Assembly (NCBI RefSeq): GCF_030848805.1
Contig: NC_092364.1
Span: 13,107,650-13,171,649, forward strand
Source of the DNA: Temnothorax longispinosus
Taxonomy: Eukaryota; Arthropoda; Insecta; Hymenoptera; Formicidae
Direction of reading: 5' to 3'
DNA: 64,000 nucleotides
Numbering within the stretch: position 1 is the first letter of the stretch; the number at the start of each line of letters is the position of its first letter. The notes under the pieces are model-generated. The model saw only the letters and a program-made list of their open reading frames with translations. It was not told the origin of the DNA and did not search any database. The translations under genes were made by a program, and so were the position numbers. Shown piece by piece: positions 1 through 11,740 of this stretch.

Positions 1-101
1 GCCTGACTGCCGCAATCGAGGCCGCAATCCTGTTTCGTTTCCCGATTCTGGCACGATCGATGCGAATAAAGCTTTTTTAACCGATTTTCTGATTTCCACA
101 G
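1..101 (+). other. Candidate 5' non-coding exon ending in a strong donor
   Basis: The stretch ends CACAG followed by GTAAGG, an excellent splice donor at 101/102. The next acceptor of similar quality is at 949-950, directly before the start codon of the BEN-like gene. I infer a 5' untranslated exon of that gene. No protein is readable here, and the segment may instead belong to something beginning left of the window. Confidence 0.3.
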
Positions 102-950
102 GTAAGGTTTGCGCATTTAGTACAGTTTTTTTTGTTTAATTTCTGTAGTTTTTGATAACTCTAAAATTGTGCGTGTACACGTGTCTTTCGAGTCTTGAAA
201 CTGAAATTATCAATATTATTTATTCTTTTACATCTCTATGATGTCCAAAACTCGGTAAGATATTTTACTATAGTCTCCACATTTTTTGGTAATTGAAAAA
301 TAATCTAAAATAAGTAGCGCTTGCATGACAACTATAACCTACAAAATTTAGAAAAATTTAAAAGTTGTAATTTAGTTGTATAAAAGTAACATATAATCTA
401 TAACTAAAATACAATCCTATGCAGTCATATATGTTGTATCGTACTTGTGGGGACGACCGATCGTGTACGTGATGAGGGCTTTTTGTGCCCTTCCGCGCTT
501 GCTCTCGGAAAGGCTGCTTCGACAGCCGCGCGGATGAGAAAACAGTGTTTCTCTCGTTTTAAGAATAAACGCACTTTTCGTTGGTGTATGTGTTACACGA
601 ACGTCCTTTTTCAATGAGAATTAATACACTCGATCTTCCTTCCAGTGCAACGAACAGTAAAATTTTGAGTTACCGTGCGGCGCGCGCACGCATACAAGAG
701 GCACCAACAAGGAGCTCGTCGGCCAATATGAGGATCACGCGTCGGTGAGCGCGTAGCGACGCAGCTCGCGCGAAGTACGAAATATCGAGTTGGCACTTAT
801 AACGATACATATGTTTTCTGCACATTACACACATTTGCATAATTAAAATAATCGCTCAAAAATTCGTTAAAGAAAATGCTGTTCATAGACTACATCTTGA
901 AAGTAAAAAAGTTGAAAGAATTAACATTTTTCATTATAATTAACTTACAG
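102..950 (+). other. Presumed intron with a CpG-containing patch
   Basis: Mostly AT-rich. A locally GC- and CpG-richer block lies at about 440-785. Short open frames occur there on the minus strand, but they look like by-products of base composition. A promoter or alternative first exon is possible. No TATA box, motif or conserved protein was recognised. Confidence 0.25.
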
Positions 951-3900
951 TTATGGCTTGTGTAACACACGCAAAAATAAAATTTTTGAACGCTTATGAC
1001 AAAGCAGATGTCATAATTGTGAAAATAGAAGAAATTTTAGAATTTACAAAGAAACCTCCAGAACATGTACAAGATTTTAATAAAGAATGTATTTACAATT
1101 GTCTGTGGAAGGATGACAAGAATCCAGATATTGTGAAAGTGCCTGTTCAAATTTCGGATTTAGCTGGTAAGATTAGCTAATTATGTATAGTATTTTGTTC
1201 CTATTATTGTCATTGCCATTATTTATTATACGTTAATATATATATTGCTTACCATTACTTAACCTTAATAAATATATTTTTATATACATATTTTTAATCT
1301 ACAGAATAATAATAAATTATTGTATTTCTGTAGAACAATTCTTTTTTGCTTCTATTAATATATCAGTAACTTTTGTGGTCAATATTAGACACAACTAATT
1401 ATTATGAAAATGTAGTAAAAGTAATTTTCTCTTTTAAGTTATAACCAATGCAGAAGACATGGAAAAATTTAAAAATAAAAGAGGTGTTTTTAAAAGAATT
1501 AGTAACACTATATTAGATGATTACTATGCAGAAGACAGCGAGATCGAAGATGATAAAGATGTACATAGTGAAGAAGATGTTGAAATAAATAACAATATTC
1601 AGAAAGAAGGAAAAGCAAAACAAAAAGCTGTTAGTTTATATTTCATATATATTTGGTATATGGATACTATATAATTAATTTTGCAAGAGAAAAATGTGTT
1701 AAAAAATAAAACTGAAATTTTTTATTTTTTTTTACGAAAAACCTAATTGTAGCATAATCTCTGTGTATATTTTTCGTCTGAGCCCTCAGATGTACTGTAC
1801 TAAAAATTAAAAGTTGATGGAAAGATTCTATGTAAAAAATTTAACAAAATTTTTTTAGAAACAGGCCAAAATCGCAGTAGCTGAAAAAGCTGCTCAAGAA
1901 GAAATTTTGAAAAGAAAAATGGAAACTTTTATAAATAGAACAGTAGATTTTACTTTAGGAAATAAACAAATTCCAATTTACCCGCCATGAGTAGCAGTTC
2001 CATGGTCAGTAAAAATGAATATGATAAATTGCTATGCAAAGTTGAAAAATTGCAGAAAGAGAATAGTTCTCTGAAAACTAAATATAATTACGTGAACGAA
2101 AGATTGAATACATTACAAATTCTAAATGAACGACTACAGATGAAGTTACTTTATATCTAATGAAGAAGACATAAGCCATAAAGGTAAATAATTTAATTTA
2201 TTAATTTGCAAAAAAAGAAAAATAAAATATATTAAATGCGAATGAATCATACAAAAATTTCTGACATCTGTTGCATCATGCAGGTAAATCGGTACAATTA
2301 CCCAGTCATAAAAACCCAGGAAAAAATGGAGGAGATCTGACCATGTCTGATTTGATAAAATGAGATACAACAAGATCTGAAATTCAAGTAAAGTCAGATC
2401 TGATTGGATACAATTTTATCTCGCTAGATCTGCATGGCCATATTTAATCACATGCAGCCAGATATGCTGAACTATAATCCGATCTCACCAGATCTGACCA
2501 TTGCTGCCGTTCAATATTGAATCGCAGATCCAATCGAATCTCTTCTGATCTAATCGGACATTATCTGATTGCTTCAGATCTCCTGAAGTACGAACAGACA
2601 TTATGCCTCAGATCTTGTTGGATCTGAGCAGACCTAGCCAGACATGTCTTGATCTCACCAGATAAGACCAATCTTGGCTTACAAAGTTGTGTTGCTGATC
2701 CAATCAGATCTCTTCCGATCTTGCTGGATCTGAGCAGACCTAGTCAGACATATCTTGATCTCACCAGATAAGACCAATCTTGGCTTACAAATTTGTGTTG
2801 CTGATTCAATCAGATCTCTTCCGATCTTGCCGGATCTGAGCAGACCTAGTCAGACATATCTTGATCTCACCAGATAAGTCCAATCTTGGCTTACAAAGTT
2901 GTGTTGCTGATCCAATCAGATCTCTTCCGATCTTGCCGGATCTGAGCAGATCTCGCCAGTATAGAACTTATAAAAATTTTGTTCTCAAATCGTCCATTAT
3001 TAATTTTTACACCCAATGTTGGACATTATATCAAATATAATATTAACTCTGTAAAGGGGAAGCTTTTAAATGATTTTTGGTCAAAAAATCAATTAATTTT
3101 TATATTAAAAACAGTTTTCTCAATTTTGAAACATTAACATATATATAATAAATATAGTCCTGCCAATTTAATAATAATTGTTAATTTCGACACCATATTT
3201 AGAATTTATTATAAATATTCCATTAAAAAAGTTTCGTGCAAAATTAATTAATAATAGGTAAATATAAAAGATTAATGTGTATATGTATATATAAAACATA
3301 AATCTTTTAAATTATTTTGCAAACATACCTTATAATTTAAACTGATAAAATAATATAATCACATATAAACTTATATAGTCATATAAAATTATATATGATC
3401 AGATCATAATGTTGCATCTCAAAGTATCCGATAGATGGCATCCGACGGAATCTGATTCTCGTGTTTAAAATTTGATGAACAGTGGTATAAGAACGGTATC
3501 AGACACGCCAGTGTCGTGCTAAGTTGCGCCAAGTTATGTAAATCGTGGAACGACGGCACAACTTTTGTATCGTGGAGTCCACTTATAATAAAATGACACA
3601 TTTAAAAAATAACATTTGAAAACAACAATTTTCTGCAGTGGATGGACACCGGATCGGATCAGATCTACTCATGTCTGATTGGATCTGAGCAGATATAATA
3701 GATTATTATTCTCGTTACATATCTGACTCTATCTTCTAGGATCGGATCAGATCTACTCATGTCTGATTGGATCTGATCAGATAGGGCCAATATTTTGATC
3801 AAACCAGATCTGAGTGGATTGGATCTGATGAGATCTGCTCAAATCTGTTCAGATCTCTTCTATTTTTTCCCGGGTTAGTTTGCAAATAAAGAAAGATGTA

Positions 3901-6900
3901 CTTGGTGCCGAAGAGACGGACGTTGCAGGATCATCAATAGCAAAAAGTGATACTTCCCCAGAAAGAGCAAACGTACGACAGTTGTTATCAGTAAGGATAA
4001 GAAACGATATTTTTTGCATCATCTGATTGGAATAATATGATACCAAATAGTTCATTTTGATTCAGTTGTTTTATCATAGGAGTGCACAATACAATATAAG
4101 CTTCTATATTAGAAAATGTTTTAAATTAACTTTTATTTTATCTACATCTGTCTACCGTATGTTTATTTATACAATATCATGCATTTTTAAGATACCATAA
4201 AGAGCCTTGGAGCGGAATGTGTTTTGTGAAATCTCATTTAAACCTATAAGTACTTGTAAGTAAAAGAGGTATATGGAGAATCAAGCTATCTATTACTATT
4301 ATGGGTTTAAATGATACATCATATGATGCACATTCTGCACCATGTAAACGTAGTCTAAGTTACGTAAATCAGATATATTATTATAAACAAATTTATATAA
4401 ACTGATCTTTCATTTAAATACACTTGCATACACAAAAAATAATTTTTAGAAATCTTTTATTGATGGATTTGAAAAGTGCAACAAATCGACTCCATTAACA
4501 AGTATGTAAAGATTAAAAACGAGAGTGTACAGGCTCCGGGTAATGATAGGATTGCATAAATGTAACTAAAAATAAAATATAAAGACTTATCAAAGTAACT
4601 AGACCAAAGTTTTAAGGCCATATCTGGTATTCACGTAATCCATTAAATACTCAAGGCTCGTAATTATATTACAACCTCTTATCTGTTATATCTGATGACA
4701 GTCACGTAAATCTTCACTTAATACTCATAAAAGTAATTTTATAGCCTATTAAACTAAACCTTCAGAGGCAGTCATGAGTGCCATAAATTTCATCCAAAAA
4801 CAATATTCTTTGAGTTCAGCAAAATTTATGACTCGGAGACCGTGCACTCTCCTTGAAAAATAATATATAATTGCATGTTAATGATTAATACAATTATCAG
4901 AATAAATTCAAAGAAATTTATAGTTATATGTGACATGAATTTAAAAAATATGTATTTTGTTCTTGTATAGCACCACAATCTGAAAAGACATGGAATGAAC
5001 TGCCAAACGAAGGAAACAACACATTTATTCAATCGCCAAATAAATGGAATGATTTGCCATGCAAGAATGATTCGATTATTGAGGTAAAAATAACTAATTA
5101 TTTTTAATAAACAATTCACTCAAAAAATGGTTAAAACAAGTTAATTTATTAAAAATTTATCTTAAAAAGTTCTTTTAAGTAAAATATTATTTATATAATG
5201 GTTAATATGTGCGCAAAATACATTATGCTTCTGAAAAGCATATTAGTCAATTACAATTGTACAACAATAATGTATACAAATTATTACAAGTCCAAATTGT
5301 TTATTCATAATTAATTAATGCAGGAAACATGGGGCAAAGTAGACCTCGAAGAAAAGTAAATCATCCCTTTGTTTGAATCATAAGGGATTTTTATCACCTC
5401 ATACGTGTCCAAAATATGTCTACGTAACTTTTTAAAATTTGTATCAAGTTACTTGATATACTCAATATTTTTACAATATTTTTTATTTTTTAGTCTTCCT
5501 TTTTGATTGAAATAAATAAAAATTGTTTCATTTTATTAAAAAATTATGAGTTTTACGTTATACAGCAAATCACAAACTATAAAAGTCGACTTGAATAGTA
5601 TTAAATAGCTTCAACCAGGTTGTATGATAAGCTTAAATTGTGTAATGAAAAAAAGAGCATCAAAGCAACGAGTGCACCAGGGAAAAGTAGGCCTACGTAA
5701 AGCAATCATATTTTAGCTATTATCATATTTGTTGAACTTAAGTAAAGGAAAATTGTCCATTTTACCCCATGGTTTTTTATAAGTAAAATAATCAAACTTT
5801 TTCAATTTACTAAAAAAATTTTATATTTAAAATGAAAAAAATTTCTACTGTAAAAGTCCTTTTAGTAGTTAATATATTAATAAAGAAATCTGGACAATAA
5901 AACCTGCATATTTATCTTTATAAATGCATTTAAAATACCCATAATATATTTTTTATATTTAATATATATTTAAAAAAGAATGCAATTATTTTTTACAAGT
6001 AATATTTTATTAAATTTGTAGGCAGCATCTTTTCCAATAAATGAGGATGTAACTCCCAAAAAAAGTAAAAACTATCCCTTCCACGAAAGTATAAAACACT
6101 TGAGCAAGCAATTATTTAATAATAGTTCAACACAAAATGAAAACTGTAAAGAAAGTGATACAGACAATAAAATAAAAAAGAATAAAATGGTACGTATTTT
6201 TACTACTTACAACTACCTACTATAGTGTTCACATAATTATAATTGACCTTTTTTATTTATTTCAATAACCTCTCTTATTTCAATTATTGTATAGAATAAT
6301 GCACAGATAAAGGAAAAGAAAGACAATAGGAAACGGAAAAATACAGAATCAGAAGATGAAAAAGACGGAAAAATCGAGAAAACAGAAAAAAAAAATAACA
6401 AAAAGGCGAGAACGGAAAAAAAGCAATTTGGAAGCAAATCGGAAGATGATGCTACAGATTCGGAAAAAGAAACAGAAAAAGAAAAAAAAGAGAAGAAAAA
6501 TAGAACAAACGATGGAAAGAAGGAAGAGAAAATGTTATTTGGCGACAAATGGATAAAAGTAGATGAAGATGGGGAAGAGGTAAATATTCTTAGAACTTAA
6601 ACTACTTTGACTCTGAATATCACTCCCATTTATTTTTTAAACTCTACTTCAGTGAGTGTTTGTATATGAATGATGTATTTTCTAAATTGTTTTTTTTTTA
6701 CATATTCTCTAAATATGAATGATTAATATTTCTACTTGAAAAGCTTACTGAGGCTTAATTCTGGCATGATTTGAGTCAGTGACATTTCATTTGTTCGGAT
6801 TTCGAGAGTGTGTACACTTACATACACACACTTACTAAAGTAGGATTTTAAGGATGAATGTATTCTGAAGGACATCAAAGTCAAAAATGTTACAAAGTTC

Positions 6901-8000
6901 TATAAAAATCAAGAAACTGTGTTTGCTTAATCGATAATTTCCTTAAATATTTACATACTTTTTGAAAATTTTTGGTAAAAACCTTTTTGCAAAAGCAACA
7001 TTAATAATATGTTAATACGATATGTTGACAATATGTGTATTTAATTTACAGATAGAAATGATTTATTTAGCCGAAGGCATTTCTTGTACTGTACACGACT
7101 GGACAGAATGTCTTCGATCAAAAACGGAAAGGTTGTTCGCCAAAATATACTGCGAAACATGTATAACAACACTGAGTTATTAAGTCGGTGTGTTAGTACC
7201 GATAAGAATTGTAAGACTCTTAATGGACGCAATTTATGTACAGCGATTAGCCCTGCAAAAGATAAAGTTATAGATGGTAAGAATGTAAAATTTTGTATAA
7301 TAATAGTAATTCTTAAGGTGACTTCAACGTCTGGTGCTTCTAGTAGTAACAATAGTTAATGTTAAATTTAAATAAAAATATTTTTATGTATAATAATAAT
7401 TATTATGCAAGTACTGGATATTCTCCCGCATATTATATCACGCATATAATTTTTTCACTTGCTCCTTAACTTTATTTTCAATGTTCTATTACATTTCTCG
7501 TAACTTATAATTTACACTTCCAACTTTTTTTCAGTTTTTTTTTTTGTATGCATTAAAATGTAATTTAATTATTGTAAAATAATTGAGTGTCTTATAACAA
7601 CCTATAGAAAATAATTGAAATTTATAATTTATTTTCTCAGAATTTTGGTCGTTGACCTTCCTTGAAATTTTTCTATCAATAATACAAACGTTCTTTAATT
7701 CATTTAAATATCTTGTATTTAAAAGTCTCTGAAGCCACCTTAATACTGTACTTATAAAAATGTAATAAAATATGTTTATTTTAGTATGCATGCGGTATTA
7801 CATTAAAAAAAAGAAGAAATAAGAACATCCGCAAAATTGAACTGGATGAATGGGTTAAGAGAGAAAAAAATCCTGCCTTAACGGAGGTTATAAACCAAGT
7901 AAAAGGTATCGCAAGAAAAGAAATTAAAAAAAAGGGAAGCGTTAGCAAATCCAGAATGAGAAAAATTAGTATATTTAATACACACATATATATTAGTGTA
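951..8000 (+). pseudogene. BEN-domain-like gene, multi-exon, with several frame disruptions
   Basis: The family is expected to act as a nuclear DNA- or chromatin-binding factor; that is inference from the family. Candidate exons are 951-1166, 1439-1629, 1859-2183, 3879-3990, 4971-5083, possibly 5324-5355, 6022-6189, 6295-6579, 7052-7276 and from 7785. The start is ATG at 953, and the join of the first two exons keeps phase. The N-terminal part is acidic (DSEIEDDKDVHSEEDVEI). The middle has a predicted coiled coil (KVEKLQKENSSLKTKYNYVN), then a Lys/Glu-rich tract in 6295-6579. The exon at 7052 reads like the start of a BEN domain (VHDWTECLRSKTERLFAK), but the expected continuation (NMYNNTELLSRCVS) is in another frame. 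Similar shifts occur near 1987, perhaps 2147, and in the A-run near 7815. Either the gene is decaying or the assembly has indels. The 1859-2183 to 3879 intron contains a transposable element. Confidence 0.5.
2315..3874 (-). mobile_element. CCCGGG-ended element, copy 1, in an intron of the BEN-like gene
   Basis: The element runs from CCCAGGAAAAAATGGA to a terminus whose complement is CCCGGGAAAAAATAGA, so the ends are inverted repeats. It is an inverted relative of 11741-13191. It is packed with AGATCTGA-like words and includes about three tandem copies of a 106-bp unit at about 2620-2945, visible as GACCTAG at 2631, 2737 and 2843. No open frame is present, so it is non-autonomous. The flanks (AA and TT) do not show a clear target duplication here. 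Confidence 0.7.
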
Positions 8001-8278
8001 GCGACAAAAGTATTTAACATTTTACAAAGATCTGCTGTAGCCGAACTTGATAAACCGTACTCTGATGAAAATTTTAAAATCGCTAACAATATTTCGGCTT
8101 TATTTACAACAAAATTTGTATTAATAGTTTCATTTGTATCATCTTCCTGCAACATTTGTATTAATCTTGTAAACCGTTGCGGAATGTTATGACTATCATT
8201 TAAAACTTCATTGTAACTTTTATCCTCTTCACTGGTGTTAAAAATTTCATCATCAATTTCAATATTATTCGAAAACAA
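7995..8278 (-). pseudogene. Transposon-associated protein fragment, N-terminal part
   Basis: A minus-strand frame starts with ATG at 8278 and reads an acidic leader, then a helical segment, VVNKAEILLAILKFSSEYGL, followed by SSSATADLCKMLNTF. This leader-plus-helix pattern resembles uncharacterised multi-copy transposon-linked proteins of ants and other invertebrates. That is family-level recognition from memory with no search behind it. Beyond about 7995 the frame becomes low-complexity hydrophobic sequence antisense to the last exon region of the BEN-like gene, so I end the fragment there. Confidence 0.35.
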
Positions 8279-8349
8279 TGAGTCCTACAAAACCATATAT
8301 TATCTTCAATCACAAGTAATTTTGATTAAACTAAAAAAAATAAGTTCTA

Positions 8350-8879
8350 TACAGGGTGTCCGATAATTATTGACATAACACTCGTGTGCAGATAGAGTGG
8401 ACTAAACTGAGTCGAAAAGTCCTCTACCATTTTGCAATTTTCGCAATAGTTAACAAGTTATTAATTATTTATTAAAAATCACCAATTTAGCCCTACTGCT
8501 AAATGCAAGCGCGTGCCGAGATACGACCATCCAGCATCATTGTTTCCAAGATCGAGGAGTTGTTTTTCTACAAATAACAAGAAATAGGGGAACAATCACA
8601 GCTCAAAACCGCCGCTCGTAGACATAATGCCTACGGGCTATGTAGGCCTATTTCTTGCCATTTGCAGAAAACAATTTCTCGATCCTGGAAACGATGACGC
8701 TGGACGGTTGTATCTCGGCACGCGCTTGCATTTAGCAGTAGACTGGGCTAAATTGGTAATTTCAATAATTAATAACTCGTTAACTATTGCGAAAATTGCA
8801 AAATGGTAAAGAACTTTTCGACTCAGTTTAGTCCACTCTACCTGCACACGAGCGTTGTGTCAATAATTATCACCCTGTA
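8350..8879. mobile_element. 530-bp foldback element with about 235-bp arms
   Basis: The left end TACAGGGTGTCCGATAATTA is mirrored by the right end, which reads as its approximate complement up to 8879. The arms (8350-8586 and 8645-8879) stay complementary throughout, apart from small differences, leaving a spacer of about 58 bp. No coding capacity is seen. The arms share a block (GAGTCGAAAAGTC, then TTTTGCAATTTTCGCAATAG) with the outer arms of the 2.1-kb palindrome at 53319-55425, which makes a family. Confidence 0.75.
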
Positions 8880-9270
8880 TATATTATTTGTGATAAAAGA
8901 AAAGACATGTTTAATTTTATTTTCTAAATGGAATTTTAGTAAAGTATACATAGAAGTAATACAATATAATACAATAATAAAAGCAATTTAATAAAACTAA
9001 GTAATGTGTCTGAAGTTTGCAATGTTGAGGGCAACAAAAAAAAATTTTTTTTCAAAATTCGTTACCCAATCAATTTCTTTGCTTTAATTGCTTGCGTTTG
9101 ACGTAAAACTAAGATATCTACAGTTTCGAAAAATTTACATGTCCGGAAATATCCTTAAGGCTCAAAATAGAGATTAAAGTATCTAAAATTTTTCGAAACT
9201 GGGTATTTTTTATTTGCATCAAATGCAAGCAAATAAAACAAAGAAGATTGCGTAAGCAATTTCAAAGAAA

Positions 9271-9343
9271 AACTAAAAAAAATAAGTTCTATACAGGGTG
9301 TCCGATAATTATGACATAACACTCGTGTGCAGATAGAGCGTAC
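9271..9343 (+). repeat. Direct duplicate of 8328-8402 (left foldback end plus flank)
   Basis: This 73-bp segment repeats the left end of the 8350 element and also about 20 bp of its outside flank (AACTAAAAAAAATAAGTTCT). Because flank is included, it is a local duplication and not a second insertion. Confidence 0.65.
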
Positions 9344-9593
9344 TAGGGCATACGGAAGAATGGTAAAAAATAAATGTTTATTCAAGTCTGCAAATAATGT
9401 TTGTTATCGATCCGATAATTCATTTGCCCAAACGGTGAACGGTCATTTTATCCACATACAACAATTTATCGTTGATGACGCTAACAATAATGAATACACT
9501 GTATATAAAAAGATAAACGTAGAAAACTGTTTCTCTGAAAAATTTACAAGCATAAAAAAAATTATGAATATTAACCCCATTGTTGAATTTTAG
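9344..9593 (+). pseudogene. Transposon-associated protein fragment, C-terminal part
   Basis: The open frame reads GRMVKNKCLFKSANNVCYRS, continues through FAQTVNGHFIHIQQFIVDD, and ends at a stop at 9591-9593. It resembles the C-terminal end of uncharacterised multi-copy invertebrate transposon proteins, possibly the same broad type as the fragment at 7995-8278 but on the opposite strand. The upstream part is missing. It begins directly after the duplicated foldback end, so its 5' part was probably lost in that rearrangement. Confidence 0.3.
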
Positions 9594-9599
9594 AAACAA

Positions 9600-10224
9600 A
9601 AAATGTTGAAAAATTGTGTGTTATCATGACTGTTCACCGACAGCAGTATATATCAGGTATACCCAATATGCATTGGTACAGATAAATGTAAAAATCGGTA
9701 AAAAATTTTACAGAATAAAATAAATAATTGGATGAAAAATTGTTTTTAGAAAATGTATTCATAAACTACAAGTGAAAAAATTATGTGTAAAGATGTTAAT
9801 AATGTTAATGTTAAAAAAGTTTTTATTGTTTAATAACGTTTTCTTAGTACTTTCTCGTTGAAAAGAAAAATTGTAATGCTGTCAAAAAGTCAATGCTGTA
9901 TTTGTAGGACTATGTATACTTTAGATCTAATAAACTGCATATTTTATTATATTAATTACTGCATATTATATATATATAATTATGTATTACATAATATCAT
10001 GTATTACATAATAACATTTACGTATTTTAATAATTTTATATTTGTATTTTACACATTTAATAATTATGTATAACTTATGTATATTATGTAAAGTTTAAGT
10101 TAAGTCATTAAATACTTATATGAAAAAATAAACTTTCAATATTAGATTTTTTAAATATCATGTTACGATAAAGAGTAGAATTTTTACAAATAAAATATCA
10201 TTGAATATCTAATGTATTATACAT
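9600..10224. other. AT-rich interval, nothing recognised
   Basis: Strongly AT-rich, with TA- and TAATTATG-type low-complexity runs around 9960-10080. No convincing gene, RNA or terminal repeat is seen. Confidence 0.4.
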
Positions 10225-10818
10225 TTTACAAGATCCACGTAGATTTTTGTACCAGAATATCGACAAAATTTTTATAAAATCCATCATAGCTAAGAGAATT
10301 TTATCAAAATCTACATGGAAATCTATCTGTATTTTGTAAAAAACTTGTGGATAATCATTTACTTTTTATAACAGTCCATTTGGATATCCATGTTGATTTT
10401 GACAATATTTATCTAATAATCTGGATTTTATTTAAAAAAAACGTTGATAATAGTGAATTGTTTTGTCAAAAAACGATATAGAAAACCATGTGGAAAATTA
10501 TATGAGAAATTATATGGAAACCATGTGAAAAACCATATAAACTGCCATCCAAAAAATGCAGCTGGTTATACATGTGGATAATCATGTGGAAAACCATACA
10601 AATCCGACCTGGGATACAGGTAGAAATCTATATGGTTAGCCATATATATAACCATATGAATCTCCATCTGTACCTTTTCAATACAGTTTTCCATCTGGAT
10701 AACCATAGGAAATCCATACAAAACCATCCGAAATCCATAGGAATCCACATATATATTTATCTAATTATCCATGTAGATTACCATCTGGATTTCCATCTGG
10801 ATCTTTTCAACGGGGGCG
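10225..10818. repeat. Degenerate short-motif repeat (CCATCTGGAT / ATGTGGAAAACC)
   Basis: The block is made of imperfect copies of ATGTGGAAAACCAT and, toward the right end, CCATCTGGAT, arranged in both orientations with spacing of about 10-12 bp. It ends sharply at about 10813 (CTTTTCAACGGG), where the segmental duplication begins. It looks like a non-autonomous element related in style, but not in sequence, to the CCCGGG elements. Confidence 0.5.
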
Positions 10819-11392
10819 CACTCCACCGGCTCTCGTGGAATCACCACAGGCACGTGGATATTGTCGCTGTCAAGAATTGCTTAGTGAATCTTTAGCCAGA
10901 TCGAGGTGCACTTTACTTCAAACGTGTGAGTCAAATTTTATTTCAATTTCAGCTGTGAAAGCAATGTGTATTTACATTTCTATTTATCTGAAGCGTTCTG
11001 AGAATCAACATTGTAGGAACATATAATATATATAGAATTTTATCTCGCTATATAGGCACTATTGATACGTGTGTAGTATTTAATTTGGAAGCTAATGAGA
11101 GGAAAATTTGTTGAATAATTTGTTAAATAAATCATGTCGTCTGCTACCTTCAAAAGTATTTTTAAGCTGCTGTATATGAGTGATGAACTATAAATTGTAG
11201 CAATATATGATGTAGATTGCTGTAAAAAAATGTAAACCGATAGTGAATGTTGAAATAGACAAACGATTTGAATAAGCGTGAAAGTATCCTATAATTATGA
11301 TAAACCGTGATACAACTGTAATAATTGCAATAATTATTATAATTTTATAACAAAATTTCCTTACAAAAAAAAAACGATAAGTTTATATTTAA

Positions 11393-11727
11393 TACTAGCT
11401 GCTTACCCGGGCTTTGCCCGGGAGTCGTTTTTCTTCAAACGACTTCATTTGTGTTTCAATATCCTTAATCGAAAAAAATTTCTTTATCAAGCAATGGCTG
11501 ATAAAATTTAGTCCACTATACACTTTATGACACTCCCCGGGAAATTCTACCCCTGATTCATATACAATTCTTTAAAATTCGGTCAATTATTTCCCAAAAA
11601 ATTGGAAAAATTTCGAATACCGATTCCCAAAAAGATCGGTAACAAAAAACTATACACTCTATAACACTCCCCGGAAAATTCTACCTCTATTTTATATACT
11701 TTGGTAAAATTTTAGGATATAGATAGT
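11393..11727. mobile_element. Short insertion with a CCCGGGCTTTGCCCGGG hairpin
   Basis: The insertion is defined by comparison with copy B at about 29800. It begins TACTAGCTGCTTACCCGGGC and has a compact hairpin at about 11408-11424. It contains two diverged direct copies of a segment with CACTC, CCCGG and TTCTACC motifs. It is probably a truncated retroelement or short non-autonomous element; the family is not identified. Confidence 0.55.
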
Positions 11728-11740
11728 ATATTTAAGTACA

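Noticed and set aside
6237..6548. Ser/Phe-rich minus-strand frame of 103 codons
   Set aside because: It is the antisense shadow of the Lys/Glu-rich exon of the BEN-like gene.
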